From NCBI GenBank assembly GCA_022701925.1, contig JAKONM010000082.1, forward strand, positions 1 through 6,132: a stretch of 6,132 nucleotides of DNA, read 5' to 3'. The position numbers and the translations under genes are program-made. Shown one piece after another: positions 1-5,760 of the stretch. Position 1 is the stretch's first letter, and each line of letters begins with the position of its first letter. Source of the stretch: Microbacteriaceae bacterium (GTDB lineage: Bacteria; Actinomycetota; Actinomycetes; Actinomycetales; Microbacteriaceae). The notes under the pieces were generated by a model. That model did not search any database. It was not told where the DNA came from and worked only from the letters and a program-made list of their open reading frames with translations.

Positions 1-87
1 GGAGGCGCGGTCGAGCTCGAGCCGGGCGCGACGTCGGGGTCCCGCCTGACGGTGCGCGTGCCGTCGCGCGAGGGGGCGGACGCGTGA
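1..87 (+). CDS. C-terminal end of a sensor histidine kinase (partial)
   Basis: Only the last 28 codons are present, running open from the window edge to a TGA at 85-87. The translation begins GGAVELEPGATSGSRLTVRV and ends in a short polar tail. A glycine-rich G-x-(5-8)-G-[ST]-x-[LV] stretch followed by a beta strand of the type RLTVRVP is the usual end of the HATPase_c ATP-binding domain of histidine kinases. The stop codon overlaps the GTG start of the response regulator by four bases, the normal kinase-regulator coupling. By inference it phosphorylates that regulator. The sensor domain lies outside the window, so the stimulus cannot be judged. A non-kinase ATPase is less likely given the partner. 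Confidence 0.8.
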   Translation, partial: GGAVELEPGATSGSRLTVRVPSREGADA

Positions 88-713
88 TCCGGGTGCTGGT
101 GGCGGACGACCACGCGGTCGTCCGCGCGGGCGTGGTCGCCCTGCTCGAGGCCGGCGACGGCGTCGAGGTCGTCGACGCGGTCGCGAGCGGCGAGGAGGCC
201 GTCGCATCGGCCCTCGCCCTGCGGCCCGACGTGGTGATGATGGACCTGCGGATGCCCGGCATGGGCGGGGTCGCGGCGACCGCGGCGATCACCGCCGCGG
301 CGCCGGGCGTGCGCGTCGTGGTGCTGACGACCTACGAGACGGACGACGCGATCCTCGAGGCCGTCTCGGCCGGCGCCCGCGGCTACCTGCTGAAGGCGGC
401 TCCGGAGCGCGAGGTCCTGGCCGGTGTGCGCGCCGTCGCCGCCGGGTCGACCGTGCTCGCGCCCGACATCGCCGCGGCGCTGGCGCGCGGCGTGCAGCGC
501 GGGCGGACCGCTCCGCGGCTCTCGCCCCGGGAGGCGGAGGTGCTGGCCCTGGTCGCCGAGGGCGAGAGCAACCCGGGCATCGCGCGCCGGCTGCACCTGG
601 GCGAGGCGACGGTGAAGACCCACCTGCTGCACGTCTTCGAGAAGCTGGAGGTGACCGACCGCACGCGAGCGGTCACCCGGGCCATGGAGCTGGGGCTGCT
701 GCCCCGCGCCTGA
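84..713 (+). CDS. NarL/FixJ-family (LuxR-type) response regulator
   Basis: This 209-residue protein is the output half of a two-component system. Residues 1-120 form a receiver domain: acidic pair D8-D9, phosphoacceptor D54 in MMDLRMPGMGG, T82 in VVLTTY, and K104 in GYLLKAA. About residues 144-209 form a LuxR/GerE helix-turn-helix, with LSPREAEVLALVAEG leading to the recognition segment around ATVKTHLLHVFEKL (175-188) and the usual DRTRAV near the end. Length and residues match the family, so phosphorylation should promote dimerisation and DNA binding. The GTG start at 84 overlaps the kinase stop (GTGA), and a purine-rich AGGGGGCGG lies just upstream. Target genes are unknown. The convergent pyruvyltransferase gene is not an obvious target. 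Confidence 0.95.
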   Translation: MIRVLVADDHAVVRAGVVALLEAGDGVEVVDAVASGEEAVASALALRPDVVMMDLRMPGMGGVAATAAITAAAPGVRVVVLTTYETDDAILEAVSAGARGYLLKAAPEREVLAGVRAVAAGSTVLAPDIAAALARGVQRGRTAPRLSPREAEVLALVAEGESNPGIARRLHLGEATVKTHLLHVFEKLEVTDRTRAVTRAMELGLLPRA

Positions 714-732
714 CCGGCGCGGGACGGGTCAG
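710..732. terminator. Weak inverted repeat spanning two convergent stop codons
   Basis: CTGACC (710-715) is complementary to GGTCAG (727-732) with an 11-base loop. The repeat holds the stop codon of the response regulator (711-713) and of the minus-strand pyruvyltransferase gene (729-731). Only 15 bases separate the two genes, so any shared terminator must lie here or inside coding sequence. The stem is just 6 bp and has no T-tract on either strand, so a terminator role is a weak inference. Confidence 0.3.
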
Positions 733-1973
733 GCGACCGCGGACTGCGGCCGGCGGCCGGGTCGGGCCAGCCGCTTGAGCATCGTCACCGGGGTGACGGC
801 GGCGCGGCCGCCGATCTCGCCCGGGTACGGCGTGACCGCGGAGCGGCGGTCGAAGCGCAGGGGGTCCTCCCCGGCCTCGTACACGTGGCGCAGGCCGTGA
901 TCGCCGAGGAAGCGCGCGAACTGCTCGAAGCGGGGCGCCACGCCGGCGTTGAAGGCCGAGTAGTCCGCCTCGTCGTACAGGTCCGCCGCGTCCGTGCGGC
1001 GGCTGACGCGGTGGATGGTGCGGTGCGGGATGTCGTAGTAGCGCGCCAGCTCGAGGGTGCGGGAGTCGTGGGCCAGCACGTAGGCCGGCGTGCCCGCGAC
1101 CAGCGCGGCGATGTTGCCGTGGATGCGGGTGCCGAAGCTGAAGTCGAAGCCGCTCAGGTAGTCGAGCCAGGGGGCCGGGTCGACGAAGAAGCTGGTGCGC
1201 TGGCCCGCGACCAGCGGGTGCGCGTGGTTGGTGGGCATGTCGGTGCGCGCGCCGGCGTAGGCGCCCGACCGGGCCGCGGCGTCCAGCAGCATGCCCAGGC
1301 CGTCGCGGTGCTGCGCGGTGTAGCGCAGGCGGGGGTAGCGCTTGGTCTGCTGCTCCACCATCGCGCCCAGCCCCTCCACGTAGGGGGAGAGGTTCATGCT
1401 GATGCGGGAGGACCGCGTGATGCGGCGGGCGCGCTTCTGCACCGTGAGGCCGGGGCCGTTCAGGAAGACCGAGGGGCAGCCGATGACGTCGACGTCGCGG
1501 AAGCCGAGGCTGCGCAGGTAGGCCTCGGTGTACTCGCCGCGCACGCCGATCGACGGCGACTTGTCGAGCACCGCGGAGACGAAGCGCTTGACCGAGTCGC
1601 GCATCGGCTCGAGCCGGTCGAAGGACCCGTCGAGGTTCAGCTGCGCGCCGACGCCGAGCACCGACACGGGCACCGTGGTCGCCTCGATCATCGCGGAGAG
1701 CCGGTCGAGCGGGTCGGCGTACGAGAGGCGGAAGGCGTTCGCCAGCGGGATCACCAGGTGGTCGAACTCGGCGTTGATGCGGTCCGCGTCGCCCGGCAGG
1801 GCCTTCAGGGGGTCCGTCTCGACCTCGGTGCCCTTCGTCGCCAGCAGCTTGTAGCTGGCGTTGCTGAAGAGCAGGTTGCCCACGTTGTCCCCGATGAGGT
1901 TCTGCTTGTGGACGCGCTTGGGGGTCGCGACCGTGAAGGGGTCCTTGTGGGCCCGAAGCAGAATTCGCGTCAT
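729..1973 (-). CDS. Polysaccharide pyruvyltransferase family protein
   Basis: The protein has 414 residues. Family members move a pyruvyl group from phosphoenolpyruvate onto a sugar of a surface polysaccharide, in the cytoplasm or at the inner membrane face. Evidence: an N-terminal GDNVGNLLFS (28-37), a typical early glycine-rich segment; SIGVRGEYTEAYLRSLG (141-157) followed by DVIGCPSVF (162-170), like the family's R-x(2)-T/S and cysteine/aspartate-proline segment; and the C-terminal hallmark SFGTRIHGNIAALVAGTP (279-296), with R283-x-H285-G, followed by DSRTLELARYYDIP. No signal peptide or membrane helix is visible. The ATG at 1973 is chosen because AGGAGG (1982-1987) sits 8 bases upstream. 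The open frame continues upstream only as a shadow of murB. No glycosyltransferase or flippase gene lies beside it, so the acceptor glycan is unknown. Confidence 0.9.
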   Translation of the reverse strand: MTRILLRAHKDPFTVATPKRVHKQNLIGDNVGNLLFSNASYKLLATKGTEVETDPLKALPGDADRINAEFDHLVIPLANAFRLSYADPLDRLSAMIEATTVPVSVLGVGAQLNLDGSFDRLEPMRDSVKRFVSAVLDKSPSIGVRGEYTEAYLRSLGFRDVDVIGCPSVFLNGPGLTVQKRARRITRSSRISMNLSPYVEGLGAMVEQQTKRYPRLRYTAQHRDGLGMLLDAAARSGAYAGARTDMPTNHAHPLVAGQRTSFFVDPAPWLDYLSGFDFSFGTRIHGNIAALVAGTPAYVLAHDSRTLELARYYDIPHRTIHRVSRRTDAADLYDEADYSAFNAGVAPRFEQFARFLGDHGLRHVYEAGEDPLRFDRRSAVTPYPGEIGGRAAVTPVTMLKRLARPGRRPQSAVA

Positions 1974-1981
1974 CGCCTGTT

Positions 1982-1987
1982 CCTCCT
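1982..1987 (-). promoter_or_regulatory. Strong Shine-Dalgarno of the pyruvyltransferase gene
   Basis: The minus strand reads AGGAGG, 8 bases before the ATG at 1973. This fixes the start within a much longer open frame. It is one of the two best ribosome binding sites in the window; most other genes are translationally coupled or have weak sites. Confidence 0.85.
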
Positions 1988-1993
1988 GGTGGG

Positions 1994-2013
1994 CCGGCGC
2001 CGCTGGGCGCCGG
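1994..2013 (-). other. Perfect hairpin in the leader of the pyruvyltransferase gene
   Basis: CCGGCGCC (1994-2001) pairs perfectly with GGCGCCGG (2006-2013) around a 4-base loop. It lies 6 bases upstream of the AGGAGG. It could be a terminator for the upstream murB unit without a U-tract, a leader structure modulating translation, or simply a GC-rich chance repeat. The position next to the ribosome binding site is the only hint at function. Confidence 0.45.
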
Positions 2014-2024
2014 GACGTGAGGGG

Positions 2025-2030
2025 AAGGTA
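2025..2030 (-). promoter_or_regulatory. Possible -10 element for the pyruvyltransferase gene
   Basis: The minus strand reads TACCTT, fitting TAnnnT, in a locally less GC-rich spot. A poor -35 (CGGACG) lies about 17 bases upstream. It would give a leader of roughly 45 bases containing the hairpin and the Shine-Dalgarno site. The 167-base gap after murB makes a separate promoter plausible, but the match is weak. Confidence 0.3.
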
Positions 2031-2071
2031 ACCGCGGGCGCACCCCCCGTCCGGGCGACGCGCGGGGGAAG

Positions 2072-2090
2072 CTTCAACCCCGAGTCGAAG
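2072..2090. promoter_or_regulatory. Imperfect dyad, possible operator
   Basis: CTTCAAC, five bases, then GTCGAAG form an inverted repeat with six of seven positions matched. It sits in the murB-pyruvyltransferase gap, upstream of the possible -10 at 2025-2030. The half-site spacing suits a dimeric regulator on one face of DNA. No second copy was noticed in the window, so this is only a candidate. Confidence 0.25.
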
Positions 2091-2140
2091 ATCGCGGGAG
2101 GCGCCCGACGGCCGACTCCGCGACCGCGACGGGCCGGCGG

Positions 2141-3355
2141 TCAGAGCCGCGCGCCCACCAGGTTGGGCTCGGGCTGCAGCACCACGCCGAGCTCGATCTG
2201 CACCAGGTTGCGGATGTAGCGGGCGAGCTCGAGCACCTGGTCGGCGGTCGCTCCGGGCCCGCCGACGATCGCCAGCGTGTGCTTGCTCGACACGTGCGCC
2301 ACCGACCCGGGCAGGCGGAAGCCGCGGTGGATCCCGGCGTGCTCGATCAGCCACGCCGCGGAGAGCTTCACCTGCGGCTCCTCGGTGCGCGGCGCGCGCG
2401 GCGGCAGCGCCGCGCCCAGGGGGACCACCACGTCCGGCTCGTCGGCGGAGGTCGGCCAGCGCGGCGCGTCCCGCGGCAGCGTGCGGGCGAAGCGCTCGGA
2501 GACGATCGGGTTCGTGAAGAAGCTGCCCGTGCTCACCGACTCGGGGTCGTCGTCGTCCAGCACCATGCCCTTGCCGCGGCGCAGCTGCAGCACCGCCTGC
2601 CGCAGCGCGTCGATGGGCACGCGGCTGTTCAGCGGCACGCCCAGCGCGTCCGCCAGCTGCGCGTAGGCGACGGGTGCACTCTGCGGGGCGCCGCCGCCGA
2701 GGTCGCGGTGCAGCAGCAGGTCGATCGAGAGCACGACGCCCTCGACCCCCTGCTTGAAGATGCTGGTGCGGTAGCCCAGTCGCAGCCCCGAGGCCGGCAC
2801 GCGCCGCACCTCGCCGCTCTCGCGGTCCAGGTACTCGACCGCCGCGAGCGTCGCGGCCAGCTCCTGCCCGTAGGCGCCGATGTTCTGGATGGGCGCGGCG
2901 CCGCACGATCCGGGCACGCCGGACAGGGCCTCGATGCCGCTCCAGCCCTGCTCGACGGCGAAGGCGCACAGGTCGTCCCACGACTCCCCCGCCTGCACCC
3001 GGATGCGCACCGGCTCCCGCTGCAGCGGCGGGCGCAGGGCGCGCTCCAGCGAGCGCAGCCGGTCGGTGTCGGACGCGGGCACGCCGGGAGCGGTCGAGGG
3101 CGGCGCGGGCAGGCGCTCGACGCCCCGGGTCGCCACGAGCAGCACGGTGCCGTCGAACCCCTCGTCGGGGAAGACCACGTTGGACCCCCCGCCGAGCACG
3201 AAGAGCGGCTCGTCGTCGGCCCAGGCGGCGAGCGCGGTGTCGACCACCTCCCGCGCGGTGCGCGCGACCACGACCCGGCGGGCGGGCCCGCCGACGCGCA
3301 GGGTCGTCAGGCCGGCCAGCCGCAGGTCCTCGTCGTGAGCGGGTGCGGAGGTCAT
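2141..3355 (-). CDS. murB: UDP-N-acetylenolpyruvoylglucosamine reductase (MurB)
   Basis: MurB uses NADPH and FAD to reduce UDP-GlcNAc-enolpyruvate to UDP-MurNAc in the cytoplasm, the second committed step of peptidoglycan synthesis. The 404 residues show the whole family pattern: TLRVGGPARRVV (18-29) and LGGGSNVVFPDEGFDGTVL (54-72) for FAD binding; SGIEALSGVPGSCGAAPIQN (139-158) then IGAYGQE; GYRTSIFKQ (194-202) with the active-site Y195-R196; GSFFTNP (277-283) with the proton-donor serine S278; and LQPEPNLVG (393-401) with the catalytic glutamate E396. It is somewhat long: proline/alanine-rich inserts lie near residues 82-115 and 296-328. The ATG at 3355 overlaps the hadB-like stop (ATGA), and no strong Shine-Dalgarno is seen, so translation is probably coupled. 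Confidence 0.97.
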   Translation of the reverse strand: MTSAPAHDEDLRLAGLTTLRVGGPARRVVVARTAREVVDTALAAWADDEPLFVLGGGSNVVFPDEGFDGTVLLVATRGVERLPAPPSTAPGVPASDTDRLRSLERALRPPLQREPVRIRVQAGESWDDLCAFAVEQGWSGIEALSGVPGSCGAAPIQNIGAYGQELAATLAAVEYLDRESGEVRRVPASGLRLGYRTSIFKQGVEGVVLSIDLLLHRDLGGGAPQSAPVAYAQLADALGVPLNSRVPIDALRQAVLQLRRGKGMVLDDDDPESVSTGSFFTNPIVSERFARTLPRDAPRWPTSADEPDVVVPLGAALPPRAPRTEEPQVKLSAAWLIEHAGIHRGFRLPGSVAHVSSKHTLAIVGGPGATADQVLELARYIRNLVQIELGVVLQPEPNLVGARL

Positions 3356-3762
3356 GCGAGCGAGACGACCGCCTGCGCCTTGCCCAGCACGGTGCTGCCG
3401 TCGACCGAGGCGGTGAGGTCGATGCGGGCGGTGCCGGCCTCCTCGTCGACGCGGCCGACGCGCGCCTCGACGTGCAGCTCCACCGCGCCCTCCGGCGGCA
3501 CGGGCACGGGGCGGGTGAAGCGCACCTGGTAGTCCAGGACGCGCGCGGCGCCGAAGCGCTCGACGACGGGCTGCACGGCGAGGCCCATCGTCAGCATGCC
3601 GTGGGCCAGGACCCCCGGCAGCCCGACCGAGCGCGCCGCGTCGTCGCGGTAGTGGATGGGGTTGAAGTCGCCGGAGGCGCCGGCGTACCGCACCAGGCGG
3701 TCGCGGTCCACGGAGTAGGCGCCGCTGGCGACCACGTCGCCCTGCGCCAGCCGCTCGCTCAC
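3352..3762 (-). CDS. hadB: MaoC-like (3R)-hydroxyacyl dehydratase, HadB-like catalytic subunit
   Basis: This 136-residue single hot-dog protein matches the length of HadB, which with HadA dehydrates (3R)-hydroxyacyl-ACP in the mycobacterial FAS-II cycle. The hydratase motif is intact: ASGDFNPIHYRDDAARSVG (29-47) followed by LPGVLAHGMLTMG. D32 and H37 have the spacing of the known catalytic Asp/His pair of M. tuberculosis HadB. The strand DYQVRFTRPVPVP follows, as is usual for MaoC. The start is a GTG at 3762 overlapping the hadA-like stop (GTGA), and the stop overlaps the murB ATG. The three genes are therefore one transcript with coupled translation. Substrate chain length and carrier (ACP or CoA) cannot be told from sequence, and in bacteria without mycolic acids the role is open. 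Confidence 0.92.
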   Translation of the reverse strand: MSERLAQGDVVASGAYSVDRDRLVRYAGASGDFNPIHYRDDAARSVGLPGVLAHGMLTMGLAVQPVVERFGAARVLDYQVRFTRPVPVPPEGAVELHVEARVGRVDEEAGTARIDLTASVDGSTVLGKAQAVVSLA

Positions 3763-4205
3763 GCGTCCCCCCGCACGACCAGGGTGGAGACGGCGGTGAC
3801 GACCTCCTGGTCGTCGGCGTCGCGGACGACGGTGCTGGAGGTGACCATGGCGTTGCCGCCGAGGGTCTTCACCGAGGTGACGGTCATCCGGCCGGTCAGC
3901 AGGTCGCCCGCGACGATCGGGCGGCGCGCGGTGAACCGCTGGTCGCCGTGCACCACCCGGGAGAAGTCGACGCCGGCGGTCTCGTCGGCCAGCAGCTGCG
4001 ACAGCGTCAGGTCCTGCACGACCACGGCGAAGGTCGGCGGCGCCACGACGTCGGCGAAGCCCGCCGCGCGCGCGGCCTCCACGTCCAGGCTCAGCGGGTC
4101 GCGGGAGCCGACCGCGCGGGCGAACTCGCGCACCTTCTCGCGGCCGACGAGGTACGGCTGCGTGTCCGGGTAGGACCGGCCGGGCAGGTCGGCGGCGACT
4201 GGCAT
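3759..4205 (-). CDS. hadA: HadA-like (UPF0336/FAS1-like dehydratase domain) subunit
   Basis: The protein has 148 residues, resembling the N-terminal MaoC-like dehydratase family that includes mycobacterial HadA and HadC. Visible family features are YPDTQPYLVGREKVREFARA (12-31), then DPLSLDVEAARAAGFADVVA with PPTFAVV, VVHGDQRFTARRPIVAGD (84-101) and a final strand VTAVSTLVVRGD. It lacks the Asp-x4-His pair of the HadB partner, consistent with the known division of labour: HadA shapes the acyl-binding groove and HadB supplies catalysis. The ATG at 4205 is the only in-frame ATG that preserves the family N-terminus. The frame stays open far upstream, but that part is antisense to the aldo/keto reductase. 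No Shine-Dalgarno precedes it, and a TACGAT box 7 bases upstream suggests a leaderless message. Confidence 0.92.
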   Translation of the reverse strand: MPVAADLPGRSYPDTQPYLVGREKVREFARAVGSRDPLSLDVEAARAAGFADVVAPPTFAVVVQDLTLSQLLADETAGVDFSRVVHGDQRFTARRPIVAGDLLTGRMTVTSVKTLGGNAMVTSSTVVRDADDQEVVTAVSTLVVRGDA

Positions 4206-4212
4206 GGTGGGG

Positions 4213-4218
4213 ATCGTA
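4213..4218 (-). promoter_or_regulatory. Candidate -10 for the hadA-hadB-murB operon, leaderless start
   Basis: On the minus strand TACGAT fits TAnnnT and ends 7 bases before the hadA ATG, so transcription would begin at or next to the start codon. A loose -35 (CTGAGC) lies 17 bases upstream. The absence of a ribosome binding site agrees with a leaderless mRNA, a common actinobacterial arrangement. Confidence 0.45.
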
Positions 4219-4274
4219 GTCGCGCGCGGGCTTCCGCTCAGGTGGCGGGTCCGGCGGCGGCGGACACTGGCGCG

Positions 4275-5150
4275 ATGTCCACCACGACCACCCTGCCCAC
4301 CCGTCTGATCGGATCGCGCGCCGTCAGCGCGATCGGCCTCGGCGCCATGCCCCTGTCGATCGAGGGGCGCCCCGACGAGCCCCGCGCGATCGCGACCGTC
4401 CACGCCGCGCTCGACGCCGGCGTCACCCTGATCGACACCGCCGACGCCTACCACCTGTTCGCCGGCGAGGTCGGCCACAACGAGCGCCTGGTCGCGGAGG
4501 CGCTGCGCACCTGGGACGGCGACGCCTCCGGCGTGCTCGTCGCCACCAAGGGCGGCCACCTGCGGCCCGGTGACGGCACCTGGACGCAGGACGGCAGCGC
4601 CCGACACCTGATCGAGGCCGCGGAGGCGTCGCGGGAGGCCCTGGGCGTGGAGTCGATCGACCTCTACCAGTTCCACCGCCCGGACCCGTCGGTGCAGTAC
4701 CGCGACTCCATCAACGCGCTGAAGCACCTGCTGGACGAGGGCGTGATCCTGATGGCGGGCCTGTCGAACGTCGACGTGGAGCAGATCGACCAGGCGATGG
4801 CGCTGCTGGACGGCCGCGTCGTCTCCGTGCAGAACCAGTTCTCCCCCGGCTTCCGCTCGTCGATGGACGAGCTGCGGCACTGCGCCGACCTGGGCATCGC
4901 GTTCCTGCCGTGGAGCCCGTTGGGCGGCATCGGCGGCGCCGCGGGCCTGGGCGGGGAGAACGCCGCGTTCCAGCAGGTGGCGGACGAGCGGGGCGTCAGC
5001 CCGCAGCGGGTCGCGCTGGCCTGGGAGCTGGCGCTCGCGCCGGTCGTGATCCCGATCCCGGGGTCCACCCGTCCGGAGACGATCCGGGACTCGGCGCAGG
5101 CGCCGGCCCTCGAGCTGTCCGACGAGGAGATGCAGCGCCTCAGCGCCTGA
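4275..5150 (+). CDS. Aldo/keto reductase
   Basis: This is a 291-residue cytoplasmic NADPH-dependent oxidoreductase of the TIM-barrel aldo/keto reductase superfamily. The catalytic tetrad is visible: D54 and Y59 in LIDTADAYHLF, K92 in VATKGGH, and H134 in LYQFHRPD. Other family marks are SAIGLGAMPLS near the start, GVILMAGLSNVDVEQI (156-171), VQNQFSP (185-191), FLPWSPLGG (210-218), and the NADPH-phosphate motif PIPGSTRPETI (260-270). Length is at the short end of the normal range. The ATG at 4275 places the first beta strand correctly; no good Shine-Dalgarno is seen. It is divergent from hadA with 69 bases between and ends at a strong hairpin, so it looks like a single-gene unit. The physiological substrate cannot be predicted. 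Confidence 0.95.
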   Translation: MSTTTTLPTRLIGSRAVSAIGLGAMPLSIEGRPDEPRAIATVHAALDAGVTLIDTADAYHLFAGEVGHNERLVAEALRTWDGDASGVLVATKGGHLRPGDGTWTQDGSARHLIEAAEASREALGVESIDLYQFHRPDPSVQYRDSINALKHLLDEGVILMAGLSNVDVEQIDQAMALLDGRVVSVQNQFSPGFRSSMDELRHCADLGIAFLPWSPLGGIGGAAGLGGENAAFQQVADERGVSPQRVALAWELALAPVVIPIPGSTRPETIRDSAQAPALELSDEEMQRLSA

Positions 5151-5163
5151 TCCCGGGAACGCG

Positions 5164-5196
5164 GAAGGCCCCGCGATCGGGAGTCGCGGGGCCTTC
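5164..5196. terminator. Strong hairpin, probably a bidirectional terminator
   Basis: GAAGGCCCCGCGA (5164-5176) pairs perfectly over 13 bp with 5184-5196 around a 7-base loop. It begins 14 bases after the aldo/keto reductase stop and lies 33 bases past the stop of the minus-strand small peptide gene. It can therefore serve both convergent genes. There is no run of T on either side, as is common for high-GC actinobacterial terminators. Confidence 0.75.
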
Positions 5197-5229
5197 TCGA
5201 CCGCTGTCAGCAGTCGCTCGTGGAGCGAT

Positions 5230-5313
5230 CTACTGGCAGCTGTCGCACTGCAGCAGATCCATCGGGTCAACCGGGATCGCGTAGCCGTCGATGCTCTCCG
5301 TGTCGAAGTTCAT
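5230..5313 (-). CDS. Short acidic peptide ending in CxxC (27 aa), unrecognised
   Basis: I do not recognise this gene. The ATG at 5313 has AGGAG (5319-5323) five bases upstream, one of the best ribosome binding sites in the window, and the frame ends at TAG 5230-5232. The 27-residue product starts MNFDTESIDGY and ends LLQCDSCQ, with IPVDPMD between. It has six acidic residues, no lysine, arginine or histidine, and two cysteines (C23, C26) one residue from the end. There is no signal peptide or membrane segment. An acidic N-terminal part and a Cys-containing C-terminus resemble a leader/core layout of ribosomally made, modified peptides; a small thiol or metal-binding peptide is the alternative. 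No modifying enzyme, protease or exporter is visible nearby. The same frame stays open upstream to about 5529, but that extension looks non-coding. Confidence 0.6.
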   Translation of the reverse strand: MNFDTESIDGYAIPVDPMDLLQCDSCQ

Positions 5314-5395
5314 GGACGCTCCTGTCGCTCGTGCCGTCGACCTTCCCCAGTCGGCGGCGGATGCCTCGTGTCCGACCTGCTGGCCGGGCGAGATC

Positions 5396-5424
5396 ACCAT
5401 ATACCGGGGTGCATCCCGATTCCA
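5396..5424 (-). promoter_or_regulatory. Candidate promoter with spacer palindrome for the peptide gene
   Basis: The minus strand reads TGGAAT (5419-5424), 17 bases, then TATGGT (5396-5401), a loose sigma-70-type match in an AT-richer island. The spacer contains a 14-base near-palindrome (5405-5418, CGGGGTG then CATCCCG, six of seven pairs), a natural place for a repressor or activator. It would give a leader of about 75 bases before the ATG at 5313. Confidence 0.35.
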
Positions 5425-5720
5425 GCCCCCACATGTTGTGTCGGCGAGTCGCAGCGAATTCCCTGGTCCTTCGCGGATCGGGCTCGCGCCGTCGGCGTGT
5501 CGCACCACCCGCGGACCCGCTTCAACCACCCGCCGCGCAGCGTCCCACGCCCCTCCGACACCGACTCGGGAGGGCCGCGGCGAAGACCCGAGGAGGGGTC
5601 GCCCCCGGGGTCCGGCGCAGCGCGTCGAGCGCAGACGGAGCAGACCGACGGACGGGACGGGGTCGCGGCGGGCGGCGCGGACGGCACCCCGAAGCGGCTT
5701 CGAGTCGCAGACCGCCGTGA

Positions 5721-5729
5721 TGCTAGAGT
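5721..5729 (+). promoter_or_regulatory. Extended -10 promoter of the tRNA-Thr/tRNA-Met unit
   Basis: TGCTAGAGT is an extended -10 (TGn-TAnnnT) of the kind often found before actinobacterial stable-RNA genes. The -35 is poor (TTCGAG at 5699-5704, 19-base spacer). Transcription would start near 5736, about 29 bases before the mature tRNA-Thr. Confidence 0.55.
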
Positions 5730-5739
5730 CGACGTCGCT

Positions 5740-5760
5740 TCCGGCCGCAGGTCGGCCGGA
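5740..5760 (+). other. Hairpin in the tRNA-Thr 5' leader
   Basis: TCCGGCCG (5740-5747) pairs perfectly with CGGCCGGA (5753-5760) around a 5-base loop. It ends four bases before the mature tRNA and starts close to the predicted transcription start. It may insulate the tRNA from misfolding or assist 5' processing; this is inference from position. Confidence 0.5.

Noticed and set aside
673..2043. Second long minus-strand frame of 456 codons
   Set aside because: Out-of-frame copy of the pyruvyltransferase region; almost only Arg, Pro, Gly and Ala, as expected for a shifted frame.
885..2219. Long plus-strand open frame of 444 codons opposite the pyruvyltransferase gene
   Set aside because: Antisense shadow in GC-rich DNA: Arg/Val/Ala/His-rich, no family motif, no ribosome binding site, while the opposite strand has clear motifs and a Shine-Dalgarno.
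2279..3532. Plus-strand frame of 417 codons opposite murB and hadB
   Set aside because: Low-complexity Arg/Ala/Gln/Val/Gly composition and fully antisense to two well-supported genes.
5314..5395. Possible riboswitch in the leader of the peptide gene
   Set aside because: Only one short hairpin with a mismatch is visible; no conserved core of a known riboswitch class could be recognised.
5230..5529. Longer 99-residue version of the small peptide with the same stop
   Set aside because: The upstream part covers the candidate promoter, has a different, random-looking composition and no ribosome binding site, while the ATG at 5313 has a good one.
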